Of a DNA stretch of 64,000 bases, positions 1 to 60,817 are shown one piece after another (position 1 is the first letter of the stretch; every line of letters begins with the position of its first letter). The DNA comes from Cricetomys ansorgei (lineage: Eukaryota; Chordata; Mammalia; Rodentia; Nesomyidae). The notes under the pieces are model-generated. The model saw only the letters and a list, made by a program, of their open reading frames with translations, ran no database searches and had not been told where the DNA came from. The position numbers were made by a program, and so were the translations under genes. Location of the stretch: NCBI GenBank assembly GCA_026225945.1, contig JAMJFZ010000289.1:427001-491000 (forward strand), given 5' to 3'.

Positions 1-450
1 CATTGCTATAATACATGTCATTTATTTGCACAGAATCATCTTAGCCAAGTCGCTCCCTAGGATTTCATGAACTAAGTCTGTGATGATCTGGTCTGTCATC
101 CTCGGTGGACTGGGATATTGCAAGAGAGGAAACAGTAGTGAGCAGCATGAATGGGGCCCGGAGTGCTGCTCCAATGGCCACCCTCAGTCTCTGCAACCCC
201 AGAATCTCTGGCTACAGCACTTCCAACAATGTTCACAAGAATAGTCAAAATTCTAAAACGACACTAAGTCTGGGAAATACTCCTAAATGAAGGAAATCAA
301 GGAAGAGAAAAGAGAGAAGAGGTCCAGTTCATTTTCTTGGCTTTTCCTTAAAAGCACTCCCTCAGACTACCCAATCGATTCCTAGGTAACATTTATATGC
401 CTAAGAGCATCCGATTCTGTGGCTGTTCTTTATCTTAAAAAAAAAAAAAA

Positions 451-643
451 TGTGTTTTGTGTGCCTGTAAATATATGCAACACATGAATGCAGTGTCAGT
501 GGCGGCCACAAGAGAGCATCAGATCCCCCTTGGAACTACAGCTCCAGACAGCTGTACACAGCTGTGTGGGTGTTAGGAATCAAACCCTCGTCCTCCAGAG
601 AGCAGCCAGTGCTCTTAACCACTGAGCCATGCCTCTAGTTCCC
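451..643 (-). mobile_element. B2 SINE
   Basis: Antisense B2 ending CTCTTAACCACTGAGCCAT, preceded by a tract of As. Confidence 0.85.
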
Positions 644-1212
644 CTGTGGCTGCTATTTTCATGGGTTCTTTAGTCTCTCCAGGGAGAAGGGAAAATAGAA
701 TTTCTACAGTATTGCAAATTATTTTCTCGAAGAAGGAAAAACTAAAGAAGGAAAGCCTATAGTCCACCACACTGAGGATTCAAGACGACCACCAGGAAAA
801 TCTCGTGAAGCAACAGTCACACTCCGATGTCTGCCAGCTTTAAAACACAGCAAACAAGAAATATTGTATTTGAGGAAGAAGACTGCATGGGCTCAAAGCA
901 GAAAATGACCCTCCCCAAACCCTCCATCCCCACCAGGAGAAAACAAACAGGATTCAAGCAGAGCTGCTTCAATATCAGTAGCAGGTAGAAAGTTAAATAG
1001 AAATAATTGTCCCTGATTAAGTAAAGGGAAATTATCTTATCTAACAAAGTAAGCAACCAAGGAGAAATTTCTGTGATGCATCAGGAACTGTACATCTCTG
1101 CTCGAGGTCGATCTTTCTGGTGACTATTTACCAAAGGCTCCCAGAGACTACTGTAATTTAGAAAGACTTCATGATTACATTGATAAATACAGGAATTAAA
1201 ATGTAAAACAGA

Positions 1213-1301
1213 CAGCCATGGTAGTGCACACTTTAATCCCAGCACTCGGGAGGCAGAGGCAGGCAGATCTCTGTGAGTTCAAGGCCAGCCTGGTCTTCTA
1301 A
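1213..1301 (+). mobile_element. B1 SINE, 3'-truncated
   Basis: TTTAATCCCAGCACTCGGGA body, ending abruptly after CAGCCTGGTC. Confidence 0.85.
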
Positions 1302-2462
1302 CTCACTTATGTTTTTATTCACAGTCTTTGGTTTCTGAGTGACTGTTTTGAGTCACATACCACCCTATACATTAGTGAACAAGACGGTGATTCGGAAATG
1401 TGCGGCAATAAATAGATGCTCAGGCACAAAAAAGTCCAGCAGGAAAAGGATAGAGATGTGAGGCAGAACGCATGGGAACACGCAGTGGGTACGGTTCATG
1501 GACTTGGAACATGGCTTGGGGACAGCAGGAAAGAGCTATGCAGGTGTAGTCCACTAAAACAAAAATAATAACAAAACCCTCCATCTAGAAAGAATGTCCA
1601 TCATAAAGATCGCTAAGGCAGGAGAACGCTTGGTGTGTTCAAGAGCTGGGAGGGAGCGAGAATGACGGGAACCCAGGCAGGGAGAGGAGTGCAAGTGAGG
1701 TCAGTCACTTTGGCTTCTACGTGAAATGCAAAGCCTGGGCAGTTTGGAGCAAAGGAAATCCATATCCTAACAAGTTTCTGTTGTTCTCGTCTGGCCTTAT
1801 CGAAGAAGAATTGACTGTGAGTTCAGGTGATAAAAGTGATTTGATGTGCGTTCACGCTGTGAGGTGATCCTCACAATCGAGGTAATTAACACATCCATCA
1901 TTGCATGTAATGACTATTTTGTGGACCGGGGAGGACAGTGGGGACACCTAAGCTCTTCACAAATCTCAAATACACAATGGATTATTATTGACCAGAGTTA
2001 TGATGCTGAAGATTAAGAGCCCCCCCAAATGCCTCCTCTCTTATGTGGAAGTTTAGAACCCAGGTCTTTCACTCAGCACCCTGATAGTCAAGGAAGCAGA
2101 TAGAAAAGGAGCATGGATGGATGCACAGGGAGCAGTGTCCGGTCAGAGAGGTGTCGGAGACCTTAGGAAATGAGGTACAAAACTGCAACACTGGTGAGAA
2201 GATGAAGGTGCTCCTCTGTCAACATGGACGCCTGAGCATTCCTGGGCCAACTGAAACTCTGCTTGTCTGCTACCCGAAGACAAACTCGTGGGTCCCACTC
2301 ACTCCAGAGAGTTTCCTAATATATGCACCCACAAAATGCAAGCACCGGGCAACTACTACCAGCTCTAGACTAAGATTAATTCGTGGAAATAATTTTCACT
2401 TTATTTAAATCATTTAAATCATTAAATCATTTTATTTAAACTTTCCTATTCACTATTATTGT

Positions 2463-2613
2463 GCAGGGGCAAATGCAGGCCAAGGCGCAAGTGTGGCAGT
2501 CACAGAACAACTTTTGGGAGTCTCTTCTTCCACTGTGGACTGCGGGAATTGAACTGAGGTCTCGGGCTTCTACAGCAGACACGTCTCACCTGCTGAACCA
2601 TCTCACCGGCGGA
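2463..2613 (-). mobile_element. B3/B2-type SINE
   Basis: Diverged antisense copy with GGGAATTGAACTGAGGTCTC and TGAACCATCTCACC. Confidence 0.75.
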
Positions 2614-3237
2614 GCCTTTCATTTGGGAGAACAAGTTTTTACAAATTTCAAGTTTTAAACAAATTATGTAACCTCGCCTCTACCCTTCAGCTGTGGATTA
2701 GTTTAGAACATGTATTGAATTTGAAGGTACACAGAGGTGATAAAAAGAGGTAGGACTACTTGCCCGCTTATCATAACAACCAAAGGGGCCCTGGGACCTC
2801 TTCCCAGGCTAACTGATTACACGCTGCTGTGCGCTCTAAGGATGTGTCACCATCACAGGGCAAGAGAGTATGCTTTGACTTGAAGTAGACTTTCTCTCAA
2901 GGATTTATATACCTAGAGATATAGACACAATTTTTAGGGCTGTGACACAATACGTCCTCAAAATAGTATAGGGTATTTTTAATGGATCATATATTCCCGG
3001 GAAAATGTTAAACAACAGAATAACTTAATATTTGACAGCAATTGCTGAGAATGGCTCGGTATCTAATAAGCAACTGCTTCGTTTTAATGTTGGATATTTA
3101 AATTTTAAAAAAAGAAATCTATCCGATGATTTAATAAAATTATAGCTAAAAATTTATGTAGGACAAAAGCAGGCTTAAAACAAAAGAGTAAACAACAACA
3201 ATTCAACCTGAGCTAGTATAAGAAGTAACAGAATCGA

Positions 3238-3267
3238 TAATAATAATGATAATAATAATAGTAATAA
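3238..3267 (+). repeat. AAT repeat
   Basis: Imperfect run of ATA/AAT triplets. Confidence 0.9.
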
Positions 3268-3897
3268 CACAGGGATGAAACAGGCCCCAAGTAGGTACGT
3301 GAGCAGGGGAAAATGGCACCCTCACAACAGTTCTTCAGAAGAGAAGCTATGAGAAAGACTATTAACAGAAATGTAAGCAGGCACAGAGCTAACAATACAC
3401 CAGGACAGACCAAAACAGACAAGTCGAAAGCCAGCGCTACCTCTCAGTCTAAAGGGTTGACTGCAGGGCACGTTGTTATCACCAAAGCCCCAGCTGTGAG
3501 ACGGGATCCATCTGCAGCTACTGAAAGGAGAAGCTACTTCACGGGTGCCCAGAGTAGACGGCGAGAGGAAATAGTATCCTGACTTCCTTCTTCTCCCACC
3601 CTCTTAAATCTCCTATTGGTGCCTACTGTCCAAACTTAGTGAGAAGCCAGAGGGCAAAGGAGCCCAGAATGATGGAAGTCAGCCTCACCCAGCACAAGGC
3701 AAAACACACACCCGAAGAGAACGGATCCACAGTCAAAAGAGCAAATAACCAGCACAAACTCTTGAAACAACGATGCCTCTATACCAATCCAGAAATCATT
3801 CATTGAGTGCACAGTGCTCCTCTGGAGACACACCTCCCATAACATGTAACAGTGTATACATGTATGTAGAAACGAAAAGTTTAAAAATCTAGTTACT

Positions 3898-4110
3898 GGG
3901 ATCAGCAAGACAGCTCAGCAGGGAGAGGCACCTGCCATCAAGCCTGATGACCTGAGTTCTATCCCCGGGACCCACATGGTAGAAGGGGACATCAAATCCC
4001 ACAAGTTGCCCTCTGACTTGCACTGACACACTGTGGCATGTGCATGCGTATATGTGTACACATGCTTACGTGCACGCGCACGTACACATACATACACGCA
4101 CACACACAAA
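3898..4110 (+). mobile_element. B3/B2-type SINE with CA-rich tail
   Basis: CAGCTCAGCAGG, GGGACCCACATGGTAGAAGG and a CA/CG-rich end. Confidence 0.75.
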
Positions 4111-4129
4111 ATGTGTGATACTTTTAATC

Positions 4130-4294
4130 ATTTTAGGATGTATTTACTTTATTTGTATGAGTGCTCTCCTGTATCTGCGCTAAGGGGAAGTGGAGATGCG
4201 GATAGTTGTTATTCACCATGTGGGTGCTGGAAACTGAACCTCATTCTCTGGAAGAGCAGCCAGGGCTCTTAGTCTCTGAGCCATCTACAGGCCC
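4130..4294 (-). mobile_element. B2 SINE
   Basis: Antisense copy with GTGGGTGCTGGAAACTGAAC. It lies next to a sense SINE, making an inverted pair. Confidence 0.8.
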
Positions 4295-5370
4295 TATAGT
4301 TTTTTTGTTTTGGCTTGGTTTGGTTAATTTTAAACCATTACTAAAATATAAGAATGAAAAGTTATATATGAACTTAATAAAATCACAGCTAAGAACATGA
4401 AATATAAATGCAGACTAGAAAAGTAACAACAGCACATGCTGAATGTCTAATAGTTCACCAGCTGAGAGATCTGCAGGTCAGAAGCTAAAGCACAGGCCCT
4501 GGTCAGATCCTTTTACTGTCTGAAGGACAACAGACTTCCCAAGATTCCATTTCCTAAAGAACTCCCTTCCCAAACCGCTTTTGATAGGTTTAAAAAAAAA
4601 ATGTAAGGGAATTTAATTTTATGTACTTTTTAAAGAATATCATCACATCATAAAAACAACTAAATGAACTGAGGCAAAAGAAAACAGGTAGAAAAGCAGA
4701 AGTTTCAAGTTAAAGCCACTGTAAGCACACATGATGCAAAGCCACAAAAAAAAAAAAAAAACTTCAGAAAGCAGACATGTAAGCAGAACTTATTAGCTAG
4801 TTCTAAAAGTGTTTCTGCCTAATAGTGTTAGTTCTTAATTATGTTGAAGTGGGTTGGTACTAAAACAGCAACATTTTAGCTGAGCACTGTCATCTCCAGA
4901 CCATATACATGTGTGTGCGTGTGAGAGCTGCCTCAGGAAGCAACAGTATATACAGCATGCACTGCTTCGGCCTGCGTCCTACATAACCTTTTGAATGCAT
5001 GACCTTTAAGTTGCTGAAGGTTGCCTCGGAATTTGGCTCAGTTTGATGGAAACATCTGTTCCCCTTGCAGGTATACTGTAAGGACTCTTCTCTCAGTTGG
5101 ATTCAGAACACAGCAACTGAGCCCTTGTCTGTCCAACCACACGGACTTCAGCACTTGTAAATCACGCTCTGAGAAGACAACAGCAGGCCCACACTCCGGC
5201 ACCCTTTCCCAGCCAGCCAGGCCAGCTGACTGCTGTGAGAGCAGCTCTTACCGTGTCATCAAATCGAAGCGTGTTGAGATGAAGGACCGGAAGGGGCATC
5301 TGCAGAATTCCCAAACTGGAGTGACTTTGGAACACTGACAGATGCACCTGTCATTTTATGCCTTCAACTA

Positions 5371-54325
<48,955 letters not shown>

Positions 54326-54567
54326 GGTAAGTCTTCCAATTTTTGCAAATTATCCTACCGTTTCTTAACGATATGCTTCTTTATGGTGACGTCTGTGACT
54401 TGCAGGTTAGATGGAGTAAAATCTGTTAACGAAAGAAACAATACAATAGCAGTTTTACATTTGAGTCCTGAGAAGATGAGTGTTATTTTGATCTGCAGCC
54501 TACCTATTGGTTTTTACATTGCCGCGCAGAATAGAACACAGGTAATTCCAAAAAAATCTATACTGTG

Positions 54568-54695
54568 CAGCTGGGTGTGGTGCACGCACCTGTAAACCCA
54601 GCACCTGAGGGAGGCAGAGGGACCAGCTCAGGGGCCTCCTCACATGCTAGTAAGGTGAAGGTCAGCCTGGGATACATGACGCTCAGTCTCAAAAG
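54568..54695 (+). mobile_element. PB1/B4-like SINE
   Basis: CAGCTGGGTGTGGTGCACGC and GCCTGGGATACATGACGCTC, followed by a GAT repeat. Confidence 0.65.
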
Positions 54696-54699
54696 ATAA

Positions 54700-54731
54700 C
54701 GATGATGATGATGATGATGATGATGATGATA
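54700..54731 (+). repeat. GAT microsatellite
   Basis: About 10 GAT units at the tail of a B4-like SINE. Confidence 0.95.
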
Positions 54732-55564
54732 CAGTAGGGCTTTTTAACTAAAAAGCATTGGAAGTAAAAAAGCAAAATGCTAAAAAAAAAAATTGTTTCT
54801 TTTAAGAACACAGTAATAGTTAACTTTTAATCTACTTTAGTTTCTTAAATAAATATAAGAGTGACAAGTTATTCTCACACGTGGAAAGGGACATACAGTG
54901 CTAATCTTCGGGACACAGAATTCAGTCTAAATCAATGAGATGCTCTGATGCAGTGTTGTCACTAACGGCACCGAAAATCCTCCCAAGCAAAAGCTCTCAT
55001 GATCACTTGCTTTTGTAATTTCAGATTTTTTTATTCAAAGACTCAGAAGAAATAAAACACAATAGTTAGTAATCCAATCAAACATATAATATTCGAATGT
55101 GTTCTAATAAGTCCTAAGAAAGGAATCTACACCATTATCTTGAGCCAGAGAAATAAGTTACCCCTAGCAAGTCTGTGGCCCTAGTAAACAAAACAAAAAA
55201 ATTAACCCTACGATCAAACGACATCAACATCACTATGAAAACATTTCTTACCCATCTGTACAAAAAGTCTTCCTTCAAAAATTCATGAAATAATTTAACC
55301 CATTTCCTCCAGAGAGGAACCAGGAAAGAGGGTCACTCTTGCTGACCTTCTGGAACCTTCTTCTAGGTATGTAATTTGAAATATGTTTCAATTTAATTTG
55401 AAATATGTTTCAAATTACACAGAGGCAACCATGTAAATCAAGCTGCTTTGCCACAGTGTTAAGCTATCCCTGGGTAAACACTCTAATTAGAGTGTAGCAC
55501 TGATGCAAATATCAATATCCTACAAATACCTCCTTATAGTCACTAAAATCCAATGTCCTAAGAA

Positions 55565-55680
55565 AGACTGAGCTTGAAACTCAAGAGACCTGAAGCAGGA
55601 TCCAGCCAGCACCTTACAAGTATATGGCCTTAGGCAAGACACTTAGATTCTTTGAACATCCTTCCTCTGCCCCAAAGGGA
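55565..55680 (+). mobile_element. MIR relic
   Basis: GGCCTTAGGCAAGACACTTAG is close to the MIR core. Confidence 0.65.
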
Positions 55681-56712
55681 ATTAACTGTGGCAAGCTCCT
55701 ACCTTCTAAATCTGACAGGCAGCACATCCAGGGCTCGGCTGCATCCGGTGTTATGACTGAGTCATGTATCTCTGAAAAGCTTAATGATCCCCAGTAAAGG
55801 GAGATAGCTGAGTAATTTAGTCTGGGGAAAAGATGTACCAAAATAATTATTGAGGGGGTTTACAAAGGAACCCGAAAGACAAAGACAGAGTAAAAGATGT
55901 CAATGTGTTCTGCCTCTGCCCCACTAACCAAGCCCTAGAAGAGACCACGGAAGAAAGCTAGTCACATAGACAAAGGCCAAAACGAAATCCCCCGTGCTGG
56001 GAAATACTGGCTCCACCAAAACTCATGCAGCTGAAAGAACGATTTGACCTCGGAAAAACAGGATGGAATTTTAGCCAAGTCCAGAAAAGAAAAATCTAAT
56101 TTCCCAAGTGAGCCAAATAACTACATCTAAGAAGAATGGCGACAAACACCGCTGTCGCTCATCTCCTGGGCACCTTCCTGCTGCGTCCAGAGCTGCAGTT
56201 GGTACATCTAGGACTCTGGTCCCTACCACACTGCAATGAAGGACTGTCTGGTCTTTCAAAATGAAAGACACAGAGAGTAGAGTAGAAATATCTTGAAGCA
56301 AGTAATATGTTAAAGGACCAAATTCCCAGTCATAACTAAGATGCCAAAGCCCACGTTCTTCAGAAAGTGGAGCTCTACCTATGACGGTACCCTACCTTTG
56401 TTACCCTCGCTTTCCTTAAGGAAAGTCACCTGACACAGAGAAGCGAGATGACGTGTCCAAGACCAGCCACCCTGAAAGGGAATGTGGGGGAGGTGACATC
56501 GGCACTCAGCCATGTTTGGATGTTTTGTTTTGTTGGATTGTGAGAACCAAAATCTTCTTGCCCTACCAGGATGCTCCCAAAGGTTAAACAGCAAACATGG
56601 CGCCTTCAGAGCATTTGGAAGGAGAGCTAGAATCCAGCAGAAACAGACTCCTCTGAACTTAGAGTCATGCCCAGAGGTCACTGGCACACATAGCAAAGTT
56701 TTCTTTTGTTTC

Positions 56713-56912
56713 CAATTGCATTGTTTTATGTGTATGCGTGTATATGTGTGCTCCGTGTGCATGCCCAGTGCCTGCGGAGGTCAGAAGAGGGTGAAGGTTC
56801 TCCGGACTGGAGTTACAGACAGCTGAGAGCATCAAGTGGATGCTCAGACTGGAACCTGGGTTCTCTGCAAGAGCGACAAGTGCTTTTAACCACTGAGTCA
56901 TCTCTGCCACCC
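56713..56912 (-). mobile_element. B2 SINE
   Basis: CCTGCGGAGGTCAGAAGAGG and TAACCACTGAGTCATCTCTG. Confidence 0.9.
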
Positions 56913-56961
56913 AGAAAAGGTTTTCTTTTTTGTGGAGAAAAAAAAAAAAAAAGACAATACA

Positions 56962-57150
56962 GGGGCTGGAGAGATGGCTCAGCAGTTAGGAGCCCTGGCT
57001 GCTCTTCCAGAGGACCTGAGTTCGAGTCCCAGCACCCACATGGCAGCTCACAACTGTCTGCAATTCCTGTTCCAGGGGATCCGACACCCTCACATAGACA
57101 TACATGCAGGCAAAACACCAATGTACATGAAATAAAATTAAAAATAAAAT
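56962..57150 (+). mobile_element. B2 SINE
   Basis: GGGGCTGGAGAGATGGCTCA, near consensus; forms an inverted pair with the preceding B2. Confidence 0.93.
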
Positions 57151-57249
57151 AAAGCCAATACATACATACACAATCTCCACACATGCATGTATACATATGT
57201 GGTCCAAAGGCATGAAAAGATACCTATTTCACTCTCTGGGGAAAGAACT

Positions 57250-57335
57250 TTAGATGGACTGAGTTGCCACATAGTGGTAGGGCACCCACTTAACAGGTAG
57301 GGGATCCCAGATATGATCCTCACGAGCACATACAA
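57250..57335 (+). mobile_element. ID-like SINE, diverged
   Basis: AGTGGTAGGGCACCCACTTA followed by a decayed B-box region. Confidence 0.4.
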
Positions 57336-57346
57336 AAAGTAACTTT

Positions 57347-57578
57347 AATTTTTTATTTTGTATTTACTCATTTTTATGTGTATGGGTGCTTTGCCTGAGT
57401 GTATGTCTATGCACCACATGTGTGCCTGGTGTCCTCAGAGGTCAGGAGAGGGAGTCAAATCCCCTACAACTGGAGTTAAATATGGTCGTGAGCCACCATG
57501 TAGGTGCTGGGAATTGATCTCAGGTCCTCTGAAAGAACACCCAATGCTCCTAACCACTGAGCCATCTCTCCAGCCCCT
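57347..57578 (-). mobile_element. B2 SINE
   Basis: GGTGCTTTGCCTGAGTGTAT to ACTGAGCCATCTCTCCAGCC. Confidence 0.93.
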
Positions 57579-58247
57579 AGAAGTTTTTTAGATAGCAACA
57601 ACCTTAAAAATATTTTATTTTTATTTGTCTCAGGAGTAAAAGTGGGAGGGAAGAAATAATTTACCAAATTTATTGAGTTTTTTGACAAAAGTAAACTGAA
57701 AAAAAAAATCACTCTTTTCAGTGTCCCGAGGCAGCTGACAGCGTCAACCCTACAGTCTTGTAGACGCAGGCTTCTCTAGAGCCCCACACGGCGTTTCTTC
57801 AGTCTCGTGACCAGGTTACTCAGATAACGTGGTAATGTGGTCCCCACATCTTCACCCCCAGTGTCACGTTCTTATCTAATATCCTGCTCCCGACAAGGAA
57901 CAACCTGCGACTTGCTTCTGTGACAAAGATGACAGTATGACACTACTAGGGTTAGGGTTAGGGGACTATAAAACTCAAAGGTTGGGAGTATAGCTCATGC
58001 ATAACAGTGTCTTCAAATCTCAGCACACGCACACACAAAACTTACCTTTCCACCTAACAAAGCAAACTGCCATGCTATGAACTACCAAAAGTCAAGGCAC
58101 ATGGCAGGGAAGTACGAGCAGCCTCACGACCTCCACCCAACAGCTGTATACAGCCAGATCCCTCAAACATACAACTCATAGGACTTGGATAAGGGGTAAG
58201 AATTCAACCCAGTCAGCACCTTGAATGTACCTTATAAATGCCCAAGC

Positions 58248-58405
58248 AGCCGAGCAGTGGCGGCGCACCCCTTTAATCCCAGCACTCGGGAGGCAGAGGC
58301 AGGTGGATCTCTGTTGAGTTGAGGCCAGCCTGGTCTACTGAGTGAGTTCCAGGACAGCCAGAGTCACAACAGAGAAACCCTGTCTTGAAACACCAGAAAA
58401 GCTTT
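58248..58405 (+). mobile_element. B1 SINE
   Basis: CCGAGCAGTGGCGGCGCACC to GAAACCCTGTCTTGAAACAC. Confidence 0.9.
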
Positions 58406-58599
58406 TTAAAAATAGGTAAGTGAGCAAACTGAGGCCAAGGGAAGAAGACTCTAGATATCAGAGCCATTGCCAGCACAAGTTCCCTACCTCCCATGAAAAC
58501 CTTTGCTTGTTCCTCCACAATGTGTTGGTCTCTCAACCAGTCTGCACAGATCAAAGGGAAAGGGTAGGTGGGAGAAAAGGCAGAACCTAGCCTAGGACA

Positions 58600-58725
58600 C
58601 TCACCACGTGCCACACACGCAGCTAACATACCTGCCCTCATCATCCCAGTCACGAGACTATCTGCACATTTCACAAATGAGAAAACTGAGCTTTCCAGAG
58701 GTTGAGTGATTTGTACAAAGATATT
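58600..58725 (+). mobile_element. MIR relic
   Basis: ACAAATGAGAAAACTGAGCT followed by AGAGGTTGAGTGATTTG is a clear MIR 3' pattern. Confidence 0.7.
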
Positions 58726-59379
58726 CACTAGAAGAACTAAAATCCACACTCACATCTGGATGACGTCTATCTGTGCAAAGAAAGCAGCCCACAGCCTCCG
58801 AGTCGCGTCTATGTTCGCCTAGAAAAGCCTATGCCTCCCTGAGCTCACAGTCTAATCTCTCCTTCCTCCTCCTTCAAACTGATGAACACCAACAAGCACC
58901 AGGCTTTAGCAAGTATTTAAGCCAGCCTCTCCACCCTTCTCTCTTGCTTAAACGTAAGTGGAACTTACAACGGTGTTCATGACACTATCCTTCAGTTTGG
59001 GTGTCTTACCAAATAATTATCTTTGTTCCAACTACTTGTTGTTCAGTGTTTTACAAGTCAAGAGTTTAGGGCTTGGATTCCCTGATACTAAGTCCATCTT
59101 TTTTTCCTTTATTTCCTATGCAGTGCTGTGGCCATCTGTAACCACACAAGTGCAGAGTTGTCAGCAGTTGCACCCTTCACTTGGTAAGGGGCCACTTAAG
59201 TGCAAGCTCAATAGCAGAACACTTCCATACCTATGATTCTTGTTCAATCTCAACCACCTTCCACCCTACCCCTGGGGGGGGTTGGGGGGAGGGAGAAGAA
59301 CCAAAGGAGATATTTGAGTCCTTCCGTAAAGCAAGACTAAGACAAAGGGACTGAAACAAAACAAAATTTTTAAATAGAA

Positions 59380-59510
59380 CCTTAGAGACTAAGCCCATTC
59401 GGCTTCTCCGACATAAAGCAGCTAAGATCCAGGAGGTTGGGTGATTTGCCTGTCACAGTTAATAAACGGCTGAGCCGGGATTAATACAGAAAGCTCCGGG
59501 CTAAGACAAC
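59380..59510 (+). mobile_element. MIR relic
   Basis: GGTTGGGTGATTTGCCTGTC and GAGCCGGGATTAATACAG match the MIR order. Confidence 0.6.
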
Positions 59511-60222
59511 TGCCTTCGCTTTTCCTAGTATCAGGTTGCACGGGCTTCGCTCTCTGCCTTTCACTGGAAAGCCTGTTCATTTCCGGCTCTGCCAAGTGTT
59601 TAGTCGTTACTAAGCACTGTCCAATGCAAATAAGAAAACGGTAGTTTCTTTTCTCCAGTTATCATAAGAACTATAATAATATATCGATGTGTAAAGCCTT
59701 AGAACGTGTTTGATAGACTCTAAGAAGGTATGTATTTGCCTAAGATGGATATCGTAAAGGAGTAAACATTCAAAAATAAATAAAATTTAAAAAAAAACAA
59801 AGGCACCACTTCTACACAAAATTCAGCTTTAGAAACTCACAGCTGACTTTTCTAAGCGTCCTGGCGGCTGGACAGAAGTTGCAGAAGGCAGTCTGACACG
59901 ACTCACTGTTTTGCTTGTAGGATGCCTGATGTGTGGCTAGCGTTTCAATGAAAAGGAGGTAAAAACACAGAGAGTCCTATCCTAGCGTACTGATCTCAAG
60001 CAGCACCGAGGACTTTGGTCCCCACCGGTCCCCCCGGCGGCAGCGCGGAGGATGAGGATGCTCGCAGTCCTCCAGGTGGGCGGGGAGCCTCCGCGACCGA
60101 GCTGGAGGCGTGTCCGCACCGGCGAGCATCCTCCAGCCGGATGCCCGCTGCAAGCCCGGTCTCCTCTCGGCGCCTCCCCCGACCCCGGGCGCTCTCTCCT
60201 CGCACCCACAGCCCGTGGTTAC

Positions 60223-60340
60223 CTCGGGCTCGCGTGGTCCAGCCCGCACACCCACGACCCCCCGGGCAGCTTCCGTCTCGGGGAAGGAGTGACAACTGAG
60301 GCAGAGCCGACGGACTCTAGGACCGGGACGGAGACAGCCG
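60223..60340 (-). other. Ccdc171: Candidate non-coding exon 1 of Ccdc171
   Basis: The minus strand has a plausible donor, CGAG followed by GTAACC, with exon end at 60223. It lies inside the CpG island and just downstream of an ETS-type site at 60357-60364. The exon would contain no ATG, so it would be pure 5' UTR joined to exon 2. The upper boundary is a guess based on the ETS site position. Confidence 0.4.
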
Positions 60341-60356
60341 GGAGTTCACAACGGCC

Positions 60357-60364
60357 ACTTCCGG
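60357..60364 (-). promoter_or_regulatory. ETS/GABP-type motif
   Basis: CCGGAAGT on the minus strand, in a CpG island, immediately upstream of the inferred first exon. ETS sites at this position are common in housekeeping promoters; function here is inferred. Confidence 0.45.
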
Positions 60365-60528
60365 GGGCTGAGAACACGCGACTGGCCGTCTGGGCGGTGA
60401 CTTTCCCCGCCTCCCTGGCCCCGCCCCGGCAGGCCCGCCCCTCATCCAGCGCGTCCAGCGCGTCCTGCCAGCCAAGCCGCAGCTCCAGGAGGAGGGGGTG
60501 GGGGGGATGGGAGGAAAGCGAACAAGCC

Positions 60529-60539
60529 TGCGCATGCGC
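60529..60539. promoter_or_regulatory. NRF1 palindrome
   Basis: TGCGCATGCGC, an exact match to the NRF1 consensus core, within the CpG island about 170 bp upstream of the ETS motif with respect to the gene. Confidence 0.55.
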
Positions 60540-60565
60540 CGGCGGGGGGGGGGGGGAGAGCGGGC

Positions 60566-60577
60566 TGCGCGTGCGCA
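60566..60577. promoter_or_regulatory. Second NRF1-like site
   Basis: TGCGCGTGCGCA lies 26 bp from the end of the first NRF1 palindrome, separated by a run of Gs. Paired NRF1 sites strengthen the promoter call. Confidence 0.5.
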
Positions 60578-60778
60578 GAACACGCGAGCTCTTGCGGTTC
60601 TCTGGCTCGCTCCGTGCGCGCTCCAGCGCCGCGTCTCGGAACTCTCGGGACCGACCGGCGTGCGCGTTTCCAGATCCCAACCTTTTCCCTGCCTACCGAG
60701 GGCGGCGGCCCGATCGTGCTCTGTGAACCGGCTTCGGAGCTGGCTCTCAGGGCGCGGGAACCCCGCCCCCGGGACCGC

Positions 60779-60817
60779 GGCGGTTGCCAGGGTCCCCAGC
60801 GGCGGTTGCCAGGGGGG
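60779..60817 (+). promoter_or_regulatory. Tandem duplicated GGCGGTTGCCAGGG element
   Basis: The 14-base word GGCGGTTGCCAGGG occurs twice, about 22 bp apart, in the CpG island. GTTGCC resembles one half of an RFX X-box, but no matching second half is seen, so a regulatory role is only a possibility. Confidence 0.3.

Larger units (their letters stand above)
54423..60222 (-). other. Inferred intron 1 of Ccdc171
   Basis: 5.8 kb between the inferred first exon and exon 2. It holds a PB1/B4-like SINE, a GAT repeat, three MIR relics, three B2s and one B1. 54735-55560, 55690-56700, 57590-58240 and 58730-59380 are otherwise unassigned. Confidence 0.65.

Noticed and set aside
5260..5340. Exon-like segment just downstream of exon 11 with an AG before and GTAAGAGC after
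   Set aside because: The intron from exon 11 would be only about 33 nt and the translation does not continue the coiled coil, so it is more likely chance.
57946..57963. Short GGGTTA telomere-like repeat
   Set aside because: Only two to three units; too short to call an interstitial telomere.
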